Below, one piece after another: positions 1-8,839 of a stretch of 64,000 nt of DNA. The position numbers and the translations under genes were made by a program. The notes under the pieces are model-generated. The model was given only the letters and a program-made list of their open reading frames with translations, had not been told where the DNA came from and searched no databases. The stretch is from Saccharomycopsis phalli (taxonomy: Eukaryota; Ascomycota; Saccharomycetes; Ascoideales; Saccharomycopsidaceae): contig CP073214.1 in assembly GCA_020342235.1 (NCBI GenBank), positions 868,001 through 932,000 of the forward strand, in the 5' to 3' direction. The stretch's first letter is position 1. The number at the start of each line of letters is the position of its first letter.

Positions 1-680
1 GTTGACGACATCTTATATCCGATAGCCTTCCGATAGTTCTCCACCACCACTAAACTCGCTAACAATTAGTTTAGGCGTGCCATTGATTTGAACGCAATGA
101 TGGAGTGTCATGATGTTTATTATGAAAACATTAACATATATCCTTCTTTTACAAAGGCAATACGGTACTTAAATTCAATGAGAATATACATGCGAAGACT
201 AGTGATCGGAGTCCTGTATGTATATCAATGTATGTCAATGTATAATATGTGCCATGGTACTAAGTTGTACTATAACTCATTCAAGCTTAAGGCAAGCCGA
301 GTGTTCAATCTCATTGTGTTAAATCTGAAGCACAGTCAAACAAGCCAATATTAATGTCACAATCAGATATTCTAGAACCAAAAAACAGGATCAATCAACC
401 GGTTATATTAGCACAGAATACTTCTTCCTAATGTCAGTTAGCAAAGGGACCAGCCAGGATCTGATTAGTAATGTGAATTATACTTCAACCTAAAATGTCG
501 GGTTTATAAGCCGCATCGGTTACCCGATACCAACAAATTAGGCCGTTTATACTTGAGGCTGGGTAGGGGTAGTGCGCGGCTCAACCTTATTTAACAGCCG
601 CCAAGAAAAATAAGTATATATATATTCTAAACGTAAATAGTCTCTAGATCGTTTATTTTCGAACAATCAGTACTATTAAT
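1..680. other. Intergenic region upstream of the MFS transporter
   Basis: I see no convincing gene here. A short open frame at about 88-354 has no ATG at its start that looks used and no recognisable domain. The last 200 bases look like a promoter: a CGG-N4-CCG inverted repeat at 515-528 (listed separately) and a TATATATA stretch at about 616-624, about 60 bases before the transporter ATG. Confidence 0.6.
515..528. promoter_or_regulatory. Inverted CGG repeat, possible Zn2Cys6 site
   Basis: The sequence ATCGG-TTAC-CCGAT is a perfect 5-bp inverted repeat with a 4-base spacer and contains CGG-N4-CCG. Zinc-cluster regulators of the Gal4 family bind paired CGG triplets, and such factors often control drug-efflux genes. 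It lies about 150 bases before the transporter ATG. The factor that binds it is unknown; its role is inferred. Confidence 0.4.
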
Positions 681-2429
681 ATGTCATTGAACGGCAATTC
701 TACAGATTCACGTGATGTGGAAAATGTTGTCCTCGACAAAGAGTCCATAGACAAAATGGCTAGTCCGAAGGAAAATGATGAACAGGATAAATATTTTGAA
801 AGTAATGCTGGAGACGGAACAAATGCTTTAGATCAACACCTAAGTGGAACCAAACTTGCACTTACGCTAGGATCTTTGGTGATGTGCTTGTTTCTTGTTG
901 CATTGGACACTACTATTGTCACCACCATTTTGTCAGATGTTGGTAACAAGTTTCATTCGTTTGCTAAAGTGGGATGGTTAACTATTGGATTCATGCTTCC
1001 AATGGCTGTTCTTATGCCTTCTTATGGAAGAGTCTCTATTGCTATTGGCAGAAAGAATACTTTATTGGCAGGTATTATTATATTTGAAACAGGGTCTCTC
1101 GTTGCAGGGTTGTCACAATCAATGAATATGTTAATCGGAGGAAGAGTGATTCAGGGAATTGGTGGTGGATGTATCCAGTCAATGGTCATGGTGATCATGT
1201 CTGAAGCTGTACCAGTGAATTACAGACCTTTGGCTTTTGCCCTTATTGGTATTACTTGGTCTGTTGCATCAGTGTTGGGACCACTTATAGGTGGTGCCTT
1301 CGCTTTAAAGGTAACTTGGCGTTGGTGCTTTTACGTTAATTTACCGTTTGGTGGACTTGCTCTTTTCATTTTGTTGATGTTCTTCAACCCACCAAAGCCC
1401 CAAGGCCAGATCCTCAAAAAATTGTCACAAATCGACTATTTAGGCACCTTTTTAATTTCTGCAGGAACTACTCTCCTCTTACTTGGTTTGACTTTTGGTG
1501 GTGTGCAATTTCCTTGGCGTTCTGCTGCTATTATTTTGTGTTTCATACTCGGAGGCTTATTGATTTTTGCTTTTCTCCTATGGAATTTTAAATTTGCAAA
1601 GAATCCAATTATTCAAAGAGAAATTATCAATACCAAGATCATCCTCACGTCTATGACAATGTGGTTTATCTTTGGCTGGTATATTAGTGCCTGTACTTAC
1701 CTTGCGATTTTCTTTCAAGTTATATTCAATGCATCTCCTTGGAAATCCGGTCTTGATTTATTGTCACTAATTATTTCGGTTTCTGTCTCTGCCGTTTTTT
1801 CGGGCGTGATAATCAAGAAATCTAGATATATAAAACTTCCATTGCACGTTTCTACGATTTTGGGACCTATCGGGACCGGTTTGATTTTGTTATTAGATGA
1901 GAACTCCTCAACTAGTGACAGAATTGGTCTTTTGATTGTGTCTGGAATTTCTGCTGGTTTTTCGTTTCAGCCAACCTTATTGGCAGCCCAATTAGAGGCT
2001 CCACGATCTGTTGAAGGTTCGCTCATCCAAGTCACAGTATTTTTCACCTTTCTCAGAAATCTTGGACCTGCCTTTGCAGTTACAATTGCCCAGTTAATAT
2101 TCCAAACAACCGGGCAGCTGAAATTGACCGACCTTATTAATGGCATACGACTTTCAAACCCATCACTCTTCGAAATACTATCGAAGAGTGACCCTGTGAC
2201 ATTGATTCAAACTCCAGAGTTAATTAATGCCTTGCCTCAGGAGGGAAAAGCCTTAGTGCACAAAGGGTTTATGTTTGCGTTAAAGAACGTATACTACTTC
2301 AATTTAGCACAGGCACTTGTGGCTTTTATTTTGGGATTGTTTACCACCAATAAGGCTATTCCAAAAGATGAGAACGTGGTCACCAAGAGAAAGTTGGAGG
2401 CCGACAAGAAGGCCGACACCGAAGTCTAA
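681..2429 (+). CDS. MFS drug:H+ antiporter, DHA2 (14-TM) type
   Basis: A 582-residue polytopic membrane protein with a hydrophilic N-terminus of about 55 residues followed by about 14 hydrophobic segments. Between TM2 and TM3 it has a motif A-like loop (SYGRVSIAIGRKNTL). A GPLIGGAF antiporter motif C lies near residue 200 and is followed by TWRWCFYVNLPFG, typical of the DHA2 group that includes yeast Sge1, Azr1 and the Vba vacuolar transporters. Members export drugs, dyes or basic amino acids using the proton gradient at the plasma membrane or vacuole. The substrate cannot be read from the sequence. The C-terminus is lysine-rich. The ATG follows a TATA-like stretch and an inverted CGG repeat, which would suit control by a zinc-cluster regulator (inference). 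Family assignment is secure; orthology to a named gene is not. Confidence 0.88.
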   Translation: MSLNGNSTDSRDVENVVLDKESIDKMASPKENDEQDKYFESNAGDGTNALDQHLSGTKLALTLGSLVMCLFLVALDTTIVTTILSDVGNKFHSFAKVGWLTIGFMLPMAVLMPSYGRVSIAIGRKNTLLAGIIIFETGSLVAGLSQSMNMLIGGRVIQGIGGGCIQSMVMVIMSEAVPVNYRPLAFALIGITWSVASVLGPLIGGAFALKVTWRWCFYVNLPFGGLALFILLMFFNPPKPQGQILKKLSQIDYLGTFLISAGTTLLLLGLTFGGVQFPWRSAAIILCFILGGLLIFAFLLWNFKFAKNPIIQREIINTKIILTSMTMWFIFGWYISACTYLAIFFQVIFNASPWKSGLDLLSLIISVSVSAVFSGVIIKKSRYIKLPLHVSTILGPIGTGLILLLDENSSTSDRIGLLIVSGISAGFSFQPTLLAAQLEAPRSVEGSLIQVTVFFTFLRNLGPAFAVTIAQLIFQTTGQLKLTDLINGIRLSNPSLFEILSKSDPVTLIQTPELINALPQEGKALVHKGFMFALKNVYYFNLAQALVAFILGLFTTNKAIPKDENVVTKRKLEADKKADTEV

Positions 2430-3654
2430 CTTTATTACCGTTCACTTGACACAATTTAGACGCGTCATTATTGTGTTTTTATTGGATAATAAGAAACGAA
2501 TGATTAATGATCACTGAAAACTCTTTCCTTGTCTCGCTGAGTCCTTGAAAGTTTATGAATTCACGAATTTTCTCCATGTTTTTTAACGATTAACTAGTAG
2601 GCGAACATACCAACCGGGACTTCCAAATCTGCCTTTATATGCATCACCAATAATAATAGATCACAGGGTTAGACAATCTGAGTAAGGAATTTCCCAGAAC
2701 TGCATTATGTGACCAAAGAGGCGACCAATGAGGCTCCCTCTTAAGTAGAGGCTAAACGGCTATGGTACATAGGGTACCTAAGGGCCACTTATGCCTTTTT
2801 CAAGCATATTTTAATAAATTTTACCTCTCACAATTGTAATATACGTACAATATAAAAAAATATTGCACTAACGGATTTTCAATGGCGGATTTATTCTCTC
2901 TATTATAGGCCCGCAGATTTCAGTAACCGCAATGCTGAACTTCGCCTGAGTTACACGATCTTGAGCGCAAAGCCTCGAACTAAACGCTGGGTCGCATCTC
3001 AAGTTCTAGTCTAACTTTAACAACGTACAATGTTAATTGGGTGAAAATAATTTGCTGTCCCTATGCACCGGTGTGTATATAAGTCTCCTAAGACGATCCA
3101 AGGTGTCATAAACCGAATATCAGGTATAACAGAGTCCGTACAGAGATTAATAGATCCTAACATAGCCACGATTATCGGTATGATTATAATATCAAGAGCT
3201 CTAATGGGATAACACTACCAGCACTGCCTCAAAGTGACCCTGTAAATTTGAGGACTGTCAGAAATAAGCAATATAACAGAATCTTTGGATATTCTCTTTT
3301 GTTACACACTCAATGTAACGAGAAAAGATCAAGTCTACTCTCCACGTGACTGTGTCCTTAGTGATATTGTGATTTTGTCCCTTAATACTATTGTGATTGT
3401 GTTCGGAGTGTCCCACATATTACACAAGTACAAATCCATTCTTAGGAAAAGTATAAATAGCTGTTTAAGTTGCTAGTAATGGGATATCTTAAGTTCACTT
3501 TAGAACTATTTACAACTTATATTTGTAGTTACTCTTATTATCTTATTGATTAACTCGATATAAGTGTTATAGCAGAAGCGTTGAATAAATTCTGTTATAC
3601 TCAAAAACTCAATACATGTCTTATATATCGGTCTAAATTTTTTGATTATAACGT
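2430..3654. other. Long intergenic stretch before tRNA-Gly, possible solo-LTR fossil
   Basis: There is no convincing coding region. The part from about 3256 to 3616 starts with TG and ends with CA, contains a TATAAATA box, and is followed by AT-rich sequence and an AATAAA-like signal. It ends about 40 bases before a tRNA gene, where yeast LTR elements often insert. I could not find flanking target-site duplications or any internal element sequence, so this is only a weak candidate for an old solo LTR. Confidence 0.3.
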
Positions 3655-3726
3655 GGGTGGTTAGTGTAGTGGTTATCATCTATGCCTTCCAAGCATGGGA
3701 CCGGGGTTCGATTCTCCGACCACTCA
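3655..3726 (+). tRNA. tRNA-Gly(UCC)
   Basis: A complete 72-base cloverleaf without intron. The acceptor stem GGGTGGT pairs with ACCACTC (one G-T pair), the D-arm contains TAGTGTAGTGGTTA, the anticodon loop CTTCCAA gives anticodon TCC, and the T-arm carries GGGTTCGATTC. It closely resembles budding-yeast tRNA-Gly(UCC). A run of T residues directly downstream (about 3727-3731) is a plausible Pol III terminator. It reads glycine codons GGA and GGG. Confidence 0.97.
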
Positions 3727-3751
3727 TTTTTAATCTAACATATATTTTCAG

Positions 3752-3769
3752 CACGTGATTTCATCCAAT
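3752..3769. promoter_or_regulatory. CACGTGAT E-box next to a CCAAT box
   Basis: CACGTG (3752-3757) is followed eight bases later by CCAAT (3765-3769), about 60-80 bases before the TIM11 ATG. CACGTG fits Cbf1 or another bHLH factor and CCAAT fits the Hap complex, which controls respiratory genes in yeasts. The same pair of motifs recurs before MRPL35. Binding is inferred only. Confidence 0.4.
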
Positions 3770-3829
3770 CAAACGATTTTTTAAAAATTCAAAATTGGCA
3801 GTTGAGAGGTAGACCAAGATTAATCAATA

Positions 3830-4154
3830 ATGAGTACTTTTAACGTATGTATGACGGAAGGGTGAAATTCTAATACAGGATACTAATTAGCAGGTTTTAA
3901 GATATTCTGCTGTAGGTGCAGGTGTGGTTTATGGATTTTACTATAGAGCAAGTTTGAAGTCTCAGGCTAAGGCCAATGAATCCGCTGCTAAGTTTACCAA
4001 AACCGAACAGTTAATAAGCGAGGCCAAGGAAAAGTTTGCTGCATTGAACAAGAAAGATGATAGTTCTTCAACTGACTTGTCCAAGATCAATTTGGATGAC
4101 AAGAACTTAGATTTGGCAAAAGTTATTTTGAGTAGCATTGAAACATTAAAATAA
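3830..4154 (+). CDS. TIM11: Mitochondrial ATP synthase subunit e (Tim11/Atp21), spliced
   Basis: The gene is join(3830..3844, 3894..4154) and encodes 91 residues starting MSTFNVLRYSAVGAG, nearly the same as yeast Tim11 (MSTVNVLRYSALG). Exon 1 is only five codons. The 49-base intron has a GTATGT donor, a TACTAAT branch site and a TAG-CAG tandem acceptor; using the CAG reproduces the conserved NVLRY junction. The protein has one N-terminal membrane segment with the G15-x3-G19 dimerisation motif, then a charged helical tail. Subunit e sits in the Fo membrane sector, where it promotes dimerisation of ATP synthase and shapes cristae. Upstream are tRNA-Gly and a CACGTG/CCAAT pair. Identification is confident; use of the alternative TAG acceptor, which would add one Gln, is untested. 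Confidence 0.95.
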
Positions 4155-4244
4155 GTTAATTTAACATTACAAACGATATTCTTTTACATTGTAATACCAT
4201 CTAATTTTGTATGTGCAGAATTATATTCATGTTATATACAATAT

Positions 4245-5291
4245 TTAGCGTCTGACTCTATGGAAGACTCGTCCCTCGGGCAATCCATACAATTTACGCA
4301 CGCTATTGACGTTCGAATCCCATTTGCTTCTCCAGCAGTTGATACCAATAGGCGTTAACGAGTTATCACTCAAAAATTGTCGCAAGTCAAACGTTCTGTC
4401 ACTAACATCGACATCCAATTCCCTATTTTGTTTACAGAGGAGGACTGCCAATCTATTAGTAGGAGCATTTTTTTCTGGCACTGGCGGTAAGTATTCAATT
4501 ATTTCCTCTCCATTTCGAATAGTCGCATTATTAGAGGACAAAGTCAAATTCTTCAATCCGTAATTCAAACTGATCGAGAAAGAGTTATGTACCAAGTCAG
4601 GAACATCCAAATTGACTATCAATATACAGAATTTGTCCAGACTATCGAGTTTCTCAAACGACTTAACTTGAAAGAATGGTGGTTTTGAGGTAGTTTTACT
4701 ACTTAAGATTTCACCCGGGGAAATGACTTTATTAACACCAGACTCATTGACAAATTTAATATTGAATTCCACCGAAGGATCAATAGTCGCAATAGAGTCT
4801 GGAATAATGTGTAACTGTTCCACTCTCTGCATGAGAAGCATTTTATGGTAGTTCTCAAAATTTTTCGTTTTATAATAATGCAGAATAACAGGCTCCAGCA
4901 AGTCAAGGTTTTCAGGATTTCCAAATTGAACTTTATACAACACTTCTGGGTTAAATTTATCAGCTTCCACCAAGAGTTTCTGTTTGGCTACCGGGTCTAC
5001 TTCTGTCGTCAGTTTTTCGTATGCTTTCTGGGCCTCTTTTTGAAGAAAGTTATAGGCCAAAGGGAAAACATCATCCAAGCCCACTGGCGAACTGTAGGCG
5101 ATTTTATTTACTCTTCTCTTCACTGTAATAGGGCCCTTTTTGGCATCAACTCCATTAAGTAACTCGTCACGCATCTTCTCATTATTGATCTTCAACGAAT
5201 TCTTTTCAGACTTGGTCCAAATGCCTTCTTCTAGCTTGTTAAGGCCGAGTCTTGTAGTGGAGAAAGCCCTACTAGCTCTGGTTCTCAACAT
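4245..5291 (-). CDS. MRPL35: Mitochondrial large-subunit ribosomal protein Mrpl35 (mL38)
   Basis: A 348-residue protein with an Arg/Ser-rich N-terminus (MLRTRASRAFSTTRLGL) that looks like a mitochondrial targeting sequence. A helical segment follows with EGIWTKSEKN and KGPITVKRRVNKIAYSSP, and then a PEBP-like fold at about residues 130-330. This is the layout of the mL38 family (yeast Mrpl35). It is a structural protein of the mitochondrial large ribosomal subunit near the central protuberance and has been linked to cytochrome oxidase assembly in yeast. The length fits the family. It converges with TIM11, with about 90 bases between the stop codons. A CACGTG and an inverted CCAAT box lie about 215-230 bases before the ATG. 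Confidence 0.92.
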   Translation of the reverse strand: MLRTRASRAFSTTRLGLNKLEEGIWTKSEKNSLKINNEKMRDELLNGVDAKKGPITVKRRVNKIAYSSPVGLDDVFPLAYNFLQKEAQKAYEKLTTEVDPVAKQKLLVEADKFNPEVLYKVQFGNPENLDLLEPVILHYYKTKNFENYHKMLLMQRVEQLHIIPDSIATIDPSVEFNIKFVNESGVNKVISPGEILSSKTTSKPPFFQVKSFEKLDSLDKFCILIVNLDVPDLVHNSFSISLNYGLKNLTLSSNNATIRNGEEIIEYLPPVPEKNAPTNRLAVLLCKQNRELDVDVSDRTFDLRQFLSDNSLTPIGINCWRSKWDSNVNSVRKLYGLPEGRVFHRVRR

Positions 5292-5508
5292 GGTTGATTT
5301 TGCTCCATTTGTTAACGGTAAAATATTTCGTCACATAGGCAGGGTAATACAACAAGTGGTACTTAACCCACGAATAGGGAGACATTTCAAACTGTCGGTT
5401 CTAATTAGCCGCTAATAAGATAACCTAATCAGTGTTAGCATCAACAGGAAACAATATAAATCCCGAAGAAGGGTGGGGTTGCACAAAGTACTTCATGGTG
5501 GTATATGA

Positions 5509-5522
5509 CACGTGCCGATTGG
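5509..5522. promoter_or_regulatory. CACGTG plus inverted CCAAT box upstream of MRPL35
   Basis: CACGTG at 5509-5514 is followed by ATTGG (an inverted CCAAT) at 5518-5522. The pair resembles the one before TIM11, another nuclear gene for mitochondria. Candidate binders are Cbf1-type bHLH factors and the Hap CCAAT complex; this is inference from motif matches. Confidence 0.35.
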
Positions 5523-5644
5523 CCGACATGCAAGTCTACAGATGGTGTACTAAAAACAAAAACTCCTCTAATTAAACTAAGCTAACATACTCTTATATAT
5601 AACAAACGGCTTCTCACAAATAGCCAAAAGCCTTGTAATGAACT

Positions 5645-5842
5645 TTAAAAAATCTCAAGGTCCATCATTGGCAATTCAATAGGACTTATGCTTGCAGTCA
5701 ATGGAATGAATAAACAGGACGCTGGCTTAAACTGATTGCCATCTATATCGGGAAACAACGAGCTTCCTGCACTGTTTAACTGGAAATCCTTGCTGCTTTT
5801 GAAGTTTCCAATATTAGTGTCCAACTTAGGTAAAGCAATCAT
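5645..5842 (-). CDS. Doubtful small ORF, 65 residues
   Basis: Counting from its only well-placed ATG, this frame encodes 65 residues (MIALPKLDTNIGNF... to ...PMMDLEIF). It contains no motif I recognise. The frame stays open further upstream, but without an ATG at its far end, so it could also be the second exon of a small spliced gene; I found no convincing donor. A TATA-like stretch and a CACGTG lie upstream on its strand. It may be chance. Confidence 0.18.
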   Translation of the reverse strand: MIALPKLDTNIGNFKSSKDFQLNSAGSSLFPDIDGNQFKPASCLFIPLTASISPIELPMMDLEIF

Positions 5843-6126
5843 CGTAATTATTTGAAATGATATATAAACTTGAATGCCAAATGTGGATATATATACTTGG
5901 TACTGCCATGCGTACATCAACGGCGAAGCCTCATGTCCATCCACTGCAGAGGATGGTAAGTAAGTGCTAATGTTCACGTATCGCCTCTTACCAAAATAGG
6001 GACGTGCAAAGCCAATTCACATAAGCTGGCATCGGAATTCTGACAAACTCCCTTATGATATATTATACTACTACCACGTGTACCAACCTACATTAAATTA
6101 TTAGAACTTCCCATTAATTACATAAT

Positions 6127-6537
6127 CTACTTTCTGCTCTTGACTGGGTGAGTCTTCTTGGTTCCCTTAGCTCTAGAGTATTGGGAGGCAGCCTTGACAG
6201 CAACAACTCTCAAATCGTCTCTGTAACCCTTGGTAGTGTTGGAGACGGCCAAAGCAACCTTTCTGGATGACTTGTGAGCGTTGAATTTCTGGACGTGAAC
6301 AGACTTGTTTGGCTTGTTGGCGTTCTTGACAACCTTGGACTTAACAACAATGTGTCCATTTCTCTCAGAGACAGAAAGAGCCTTGTCGTTGGCGAAACCA
6401 GAACTGTTCTTGGAGTTCTTCTTGGTCAAGTTCAATGGGTCCTTGGAGAACTCAGTTCCTTGGAACTTAACGAGGAAAGCAGATTGCTTCTTGGTTAATT
6501 CCCAGATCAAATCATTAGAGACGTTAGAGTAGACCAT
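6127..6537 (-). CDS. Cytosolic 60S ribosomal protein eL28 (L28e family)
   Basis: A basic 136-residue protein starting MVYSNVSNDLIWELTKKQSAF. It has the L28e family signature: a NDLIWE-(V/L)-xxxxSAFLVK N-terminus, then DPLNLTKKNS, a central HIVVKSKVVKN strand and a Lys/Arg-rich C-terminus ending KTHPVKSRK. I chose the second ATG because the family starts there; the first would add 11 unconserved residues (MLHHHTYITYK). The protein is part of the large ribosomal subunit in most eukaryotes, but Saccharomyces cerevisiae has no eL28, so its presence is informative about lineage. Adjacent Cbf1-like and Tbf1-like sites lie about 100 bases upstream. Codon use is strongly biased, as expected for a highly expressed gene. 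I leave the symbol blank because 'RPL28' names a different protein (uL15) in baker's yeast. Confidence 0.9.
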   Translation of the reverse strand: MVYSNVSNDLIWELTKKQSAFLVKFQGTEFSKDPLNLTKKNSKNSSGFANDKALSVSERNGHIVVKSKVVKNANKPNKSVHVQKFNAHKSSRKVALAVSNTTKGYRDDLRVVAVKAASQYSRAKGTKKTHPVKSRK

Positions 6538-6636
6538 TTTGTATGTGATGTATGTATGATGGTGAAGCACGAAAATTCAAGTATTGAAAGTCTACCAAAA
6601 AGACAGTCACAACCCTCCACATAAAATCATGACTAA

Positions 6637-6652
6637 CACGTGAGAAACCCTA
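6637..6652. promoter_or_regulatory. Cbf1-like (CACGTGA) and Tbf1-like (AACCCTA) composite site
   Basis: CACGTGA at 6637-6643 is followed after two bases by AACCCTA at 6646-6652, about 100 bases before the eL28 ATG. In Candida albicans, ribosomal protein genes are known to use Tbf1 together with Cbf1 rather than the Rap1 system of S. cerevisiae. This composite is a direct match to that scheme. The functional role here is inferred. Confidence 0.6.
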
Positions 6653-6718
6653 CATTCATTCAATTTAGTCTCATTAACCGTACCATTATACTAACTATTA
6701 AGGAAATTATATTTTTAA

Positions 6719-8839
6719 TCAGTGTACTGAAACATCACCCTTGAATTCCTGATGGCTCTCCGCTGCTTTGGTTTCAATTGAGCTGTTGTCAGCAATCGTA
6801 GTGTCACTGTCCTCAAGCTCCGTCAACATGTCATTAATTTTCAAGGTATGATCCACAAATCTTGAGATTAATGCTTCCCGTAGCTCAAAATCAGCAATTA
6901 TGTCTCCACTTTTCGAACCTATCCATATTCTGCATATCGCTGTAATATCTTCCAACGTGGCCAATAATTCCGTGTTGTCCTTGGCATTATCCTTGGTGAG
7001 AACTAATATATATGATAAACTCGATACGCCCAACAAGTCAAGCTCAGAGCTGTCAAATTCCTCTGTATCAAAGTCTAAAGTAGTGAGGAATTGCGCTATT
7101 TCATCAACTCTATTGTTGAATACCAAGTGTCTAATTATTATCGCCAGAGTGATGGCAGAATAGTTGAGATTGAGGGAATCGCCTAACGAAATCTTCTCCG
7201 GATCATATTCATTAAACAATTTTAACGCCTCAAAAGACTCCTCAATCCTTTCACCCGTAATCAAAGAGTGTAATAACTGCAAATTAAGGTGTTGAATGGA
7301 CTGCCCAGGAGCAACTTCAATTGCATCTGCAATCAAACCAGTAGTACTATCAGGGGAAAGGTCCACTGTCTTGAGGATATTAGATAAAATTTCATTCATA
7401 CTGTCTTGCGATTTCCAGGCACTTATCAATTCAACTGGTTTCATGTCAAGGAAGTCCTTACCTGTTACATTGAACTGTAACTGACCGATGAACCCGTCGT
7501 GCAATATTATGTCTTCAAACGAAAATTTCGAAATAATAGATATGGACTCCAAGCCATTATTGTCTTTCATTGCCAGTAGTGATTCCTTGGCAGAGGTATA
7601 GAAATACCGAGATATAATAGTACCGATCTTCTCCACCACAAAGTTAGAGTTGAAAGTTAATAGTCTAGTCAATGCGGCTTTATTGAACTGGACATCCGCA
7701 TGTATCTGTGTCCCTTGCGCTGGTAAAGTCGTTATTGCTTCTAATAAGATAAGACTCTTTTTCTCGATCTTAGGTTCAGTGATCGCCATACTGAGTCTTT
7801 TCTCAACATCCCTACTATAGCCTTCGATCCCATATGCCCAATTATTTATAATCTTCAGCAAAACATTAAAAAGTCCATTCAGCTCAGTTTTGCTGTCGCC
7901 TTTGCGACTTCCAAAGTCAAAGATGAAAATTGCAGCGAAAAAAATTAAACCAAGTTTTATCACAAGCAGAACAAACTTAGAAGACACATCTATCCCCTGA
8001 GAATTGCTGTACATGATCATAGGTACACCCATCAAGGATTTATCTGTGTCACCTCCAAAATCAGACATCGCACCTGTGCCAACCAAACACGCCATCGTTC
8101 CCACCAAGGCCTTGCTTCCAAAGCTCTTTTTAGGAACGGTCATAGTGTTACGGTTCCCATGATTTAACAGCTCAAGCTCCCTGGTTAATTGTTCATTCTT
8201 CGATTCCAAATGCTTAATGTATTCCGCGGCCTTGGCCAAAATCGTAGCTTTGTTCAATTTGTTGGCTGGCTCCAATCCATCCAATTCCATTGCCTTGTCC
8301 TGACTGCCTGGACAGATAACTTTACACGCTGGGATACAGTCACGAAGTATGTTTATCTTATCATTGAGGTTCGTACGATACTTCTTCTCAATCATATTAT
8401 GGGCAGTTTTCCCCTTTCGCTTGGTGACTTTACCACCACCCGAAGATGATATCTTTGGTGACGGAAGATACAGCGGTATAGCCACGCTTTCCTGCTTTAT
8501 AGGAACAGGATACTTGTTAATATTACCATCCTTAAAAAACCCATTTATCAGGTCCAAGTCCAAGTCGGTCTCAGTGCTAAGCGAGACCTTAAAGTTATCC
8601 GGCTCCAGTCCGCAAGTGGTATTCAGTGTAAGACTATTTGGAGAAAACTGGCCAGTAAATCCGCCCGAGTTGACATCACCAGTCTCACTCATACTCATAG
8701 TCATATTTGTAAATTCATTAAGGTCGAACTGTCCCTCATTATGGCCAAACTTGGATAATATTTCTGTTGGATTGGTCTTTTCGGTATCCTTATCTATTGT
8801 CGCTAGGAACGCTTCGCAATCATCAAGGCCCATGTACAT
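6719..8839 (-). CDS. SREBP-type membrane bHLH transcription factor (Cph2/Hms1-like)
   Basis: A 706-residue protein with an acidic, Ser/Thr-rich N-terminal third. A basic helix-loop-helix domain lies at about residues 146-213. Its basic region reads HNMIEKKYRTNLNDKI; the tyrosine at 154 replaces the arginine of ordinary bHLH proteins and is the mark of SREBP-type factors. The loop is long, and helix 2 runs into a short leucine-zipper-like stretch. Hydrophobic segments follow, the clearest at about 288-309, and then a long C-terminal domain without obvious motifs. SREBP-type factors are ER-anchored and released by cleavage to activate genes; Candida Cph2 is such a factor, linked to hyphal and iron/haem genes. 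Two in-frame ATGs lie six bases apart. A perfect CACGTG palindrome about 400 bases upstream could allow self-regulation (inference). Cph2 versus Hms1 orthology is undecided. Confidence 0.85.
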   Translation of the reverse strand: MYMGLDDCEAFLATIDKDTEKTNPTEILSKFGHNEGQFDLNEFTNMTMSMSETGDVNSGGFTGQFSPNSLTLNTTCGLEPDNFKVSLSTETDLDLDLINGFFKDGNINKYPVPIKQESVAIPLYLPSPKISSSGGGKVTKRKGKTAHNMIEKKYRTNLNDKINILRDCIPACKVICPGSQDKAMELDGLEPANKLNKATILAKAAEYIKHLESKNEQLTRELELLNHGNRNTMTVPKKSFGSKALVGTMACLVGTGAMSDFGGDTDKSLMGVPMIMYSNSQGIDVSSKFVLLVIKLGLIFFAAIFIFDFGSRKGDSKTELNGLFNVLLKIINNWAYGIEGYSRDVEKRLSMAITEPKIEKKSLILLEAITTLPAQGTQIHADVQFNKAALTRLLTFNSNFVVEKIGTIISRYFYTSAKESLLAMKDNNGLESISIISKFSFEDIILHDGFIGQLQFNVTGKDFLDMKPVELISAWKSQDSMNEILSNILKTVDLSPDSTTGLIADAIEVAPGQSIQHLNLQLLHSLITGERIEESFEALKLFNEYDPEKISLGDSLNLNYSAITLAIIIRHLVFNNRVDEIAQFLTTLDFDTEEFDSSELDLLGVSSLSYILVLTKDNAKDNTELLATLEDITAICRIWIGSKSGDIIADFELREALISRFVDHTLKINDMLTELEDSDTTIADNSSIETKAAESHQEFKGDVSVH

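Larger units (their letters stand above)
5292..6126. other. Intergenic region between MRPL35 and the eL28 gene
   Basis: This holds the MRPL35 promoter, including the E-box/CCAAT pair at 5509-5522. A doubtful small open frame lies at 5645-5842 (listed separately). A further CACGTG is at 6075-6080 and a TATATAT stretch is near 5884-5894. I see no RNA gene. Confidence 0.5.
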
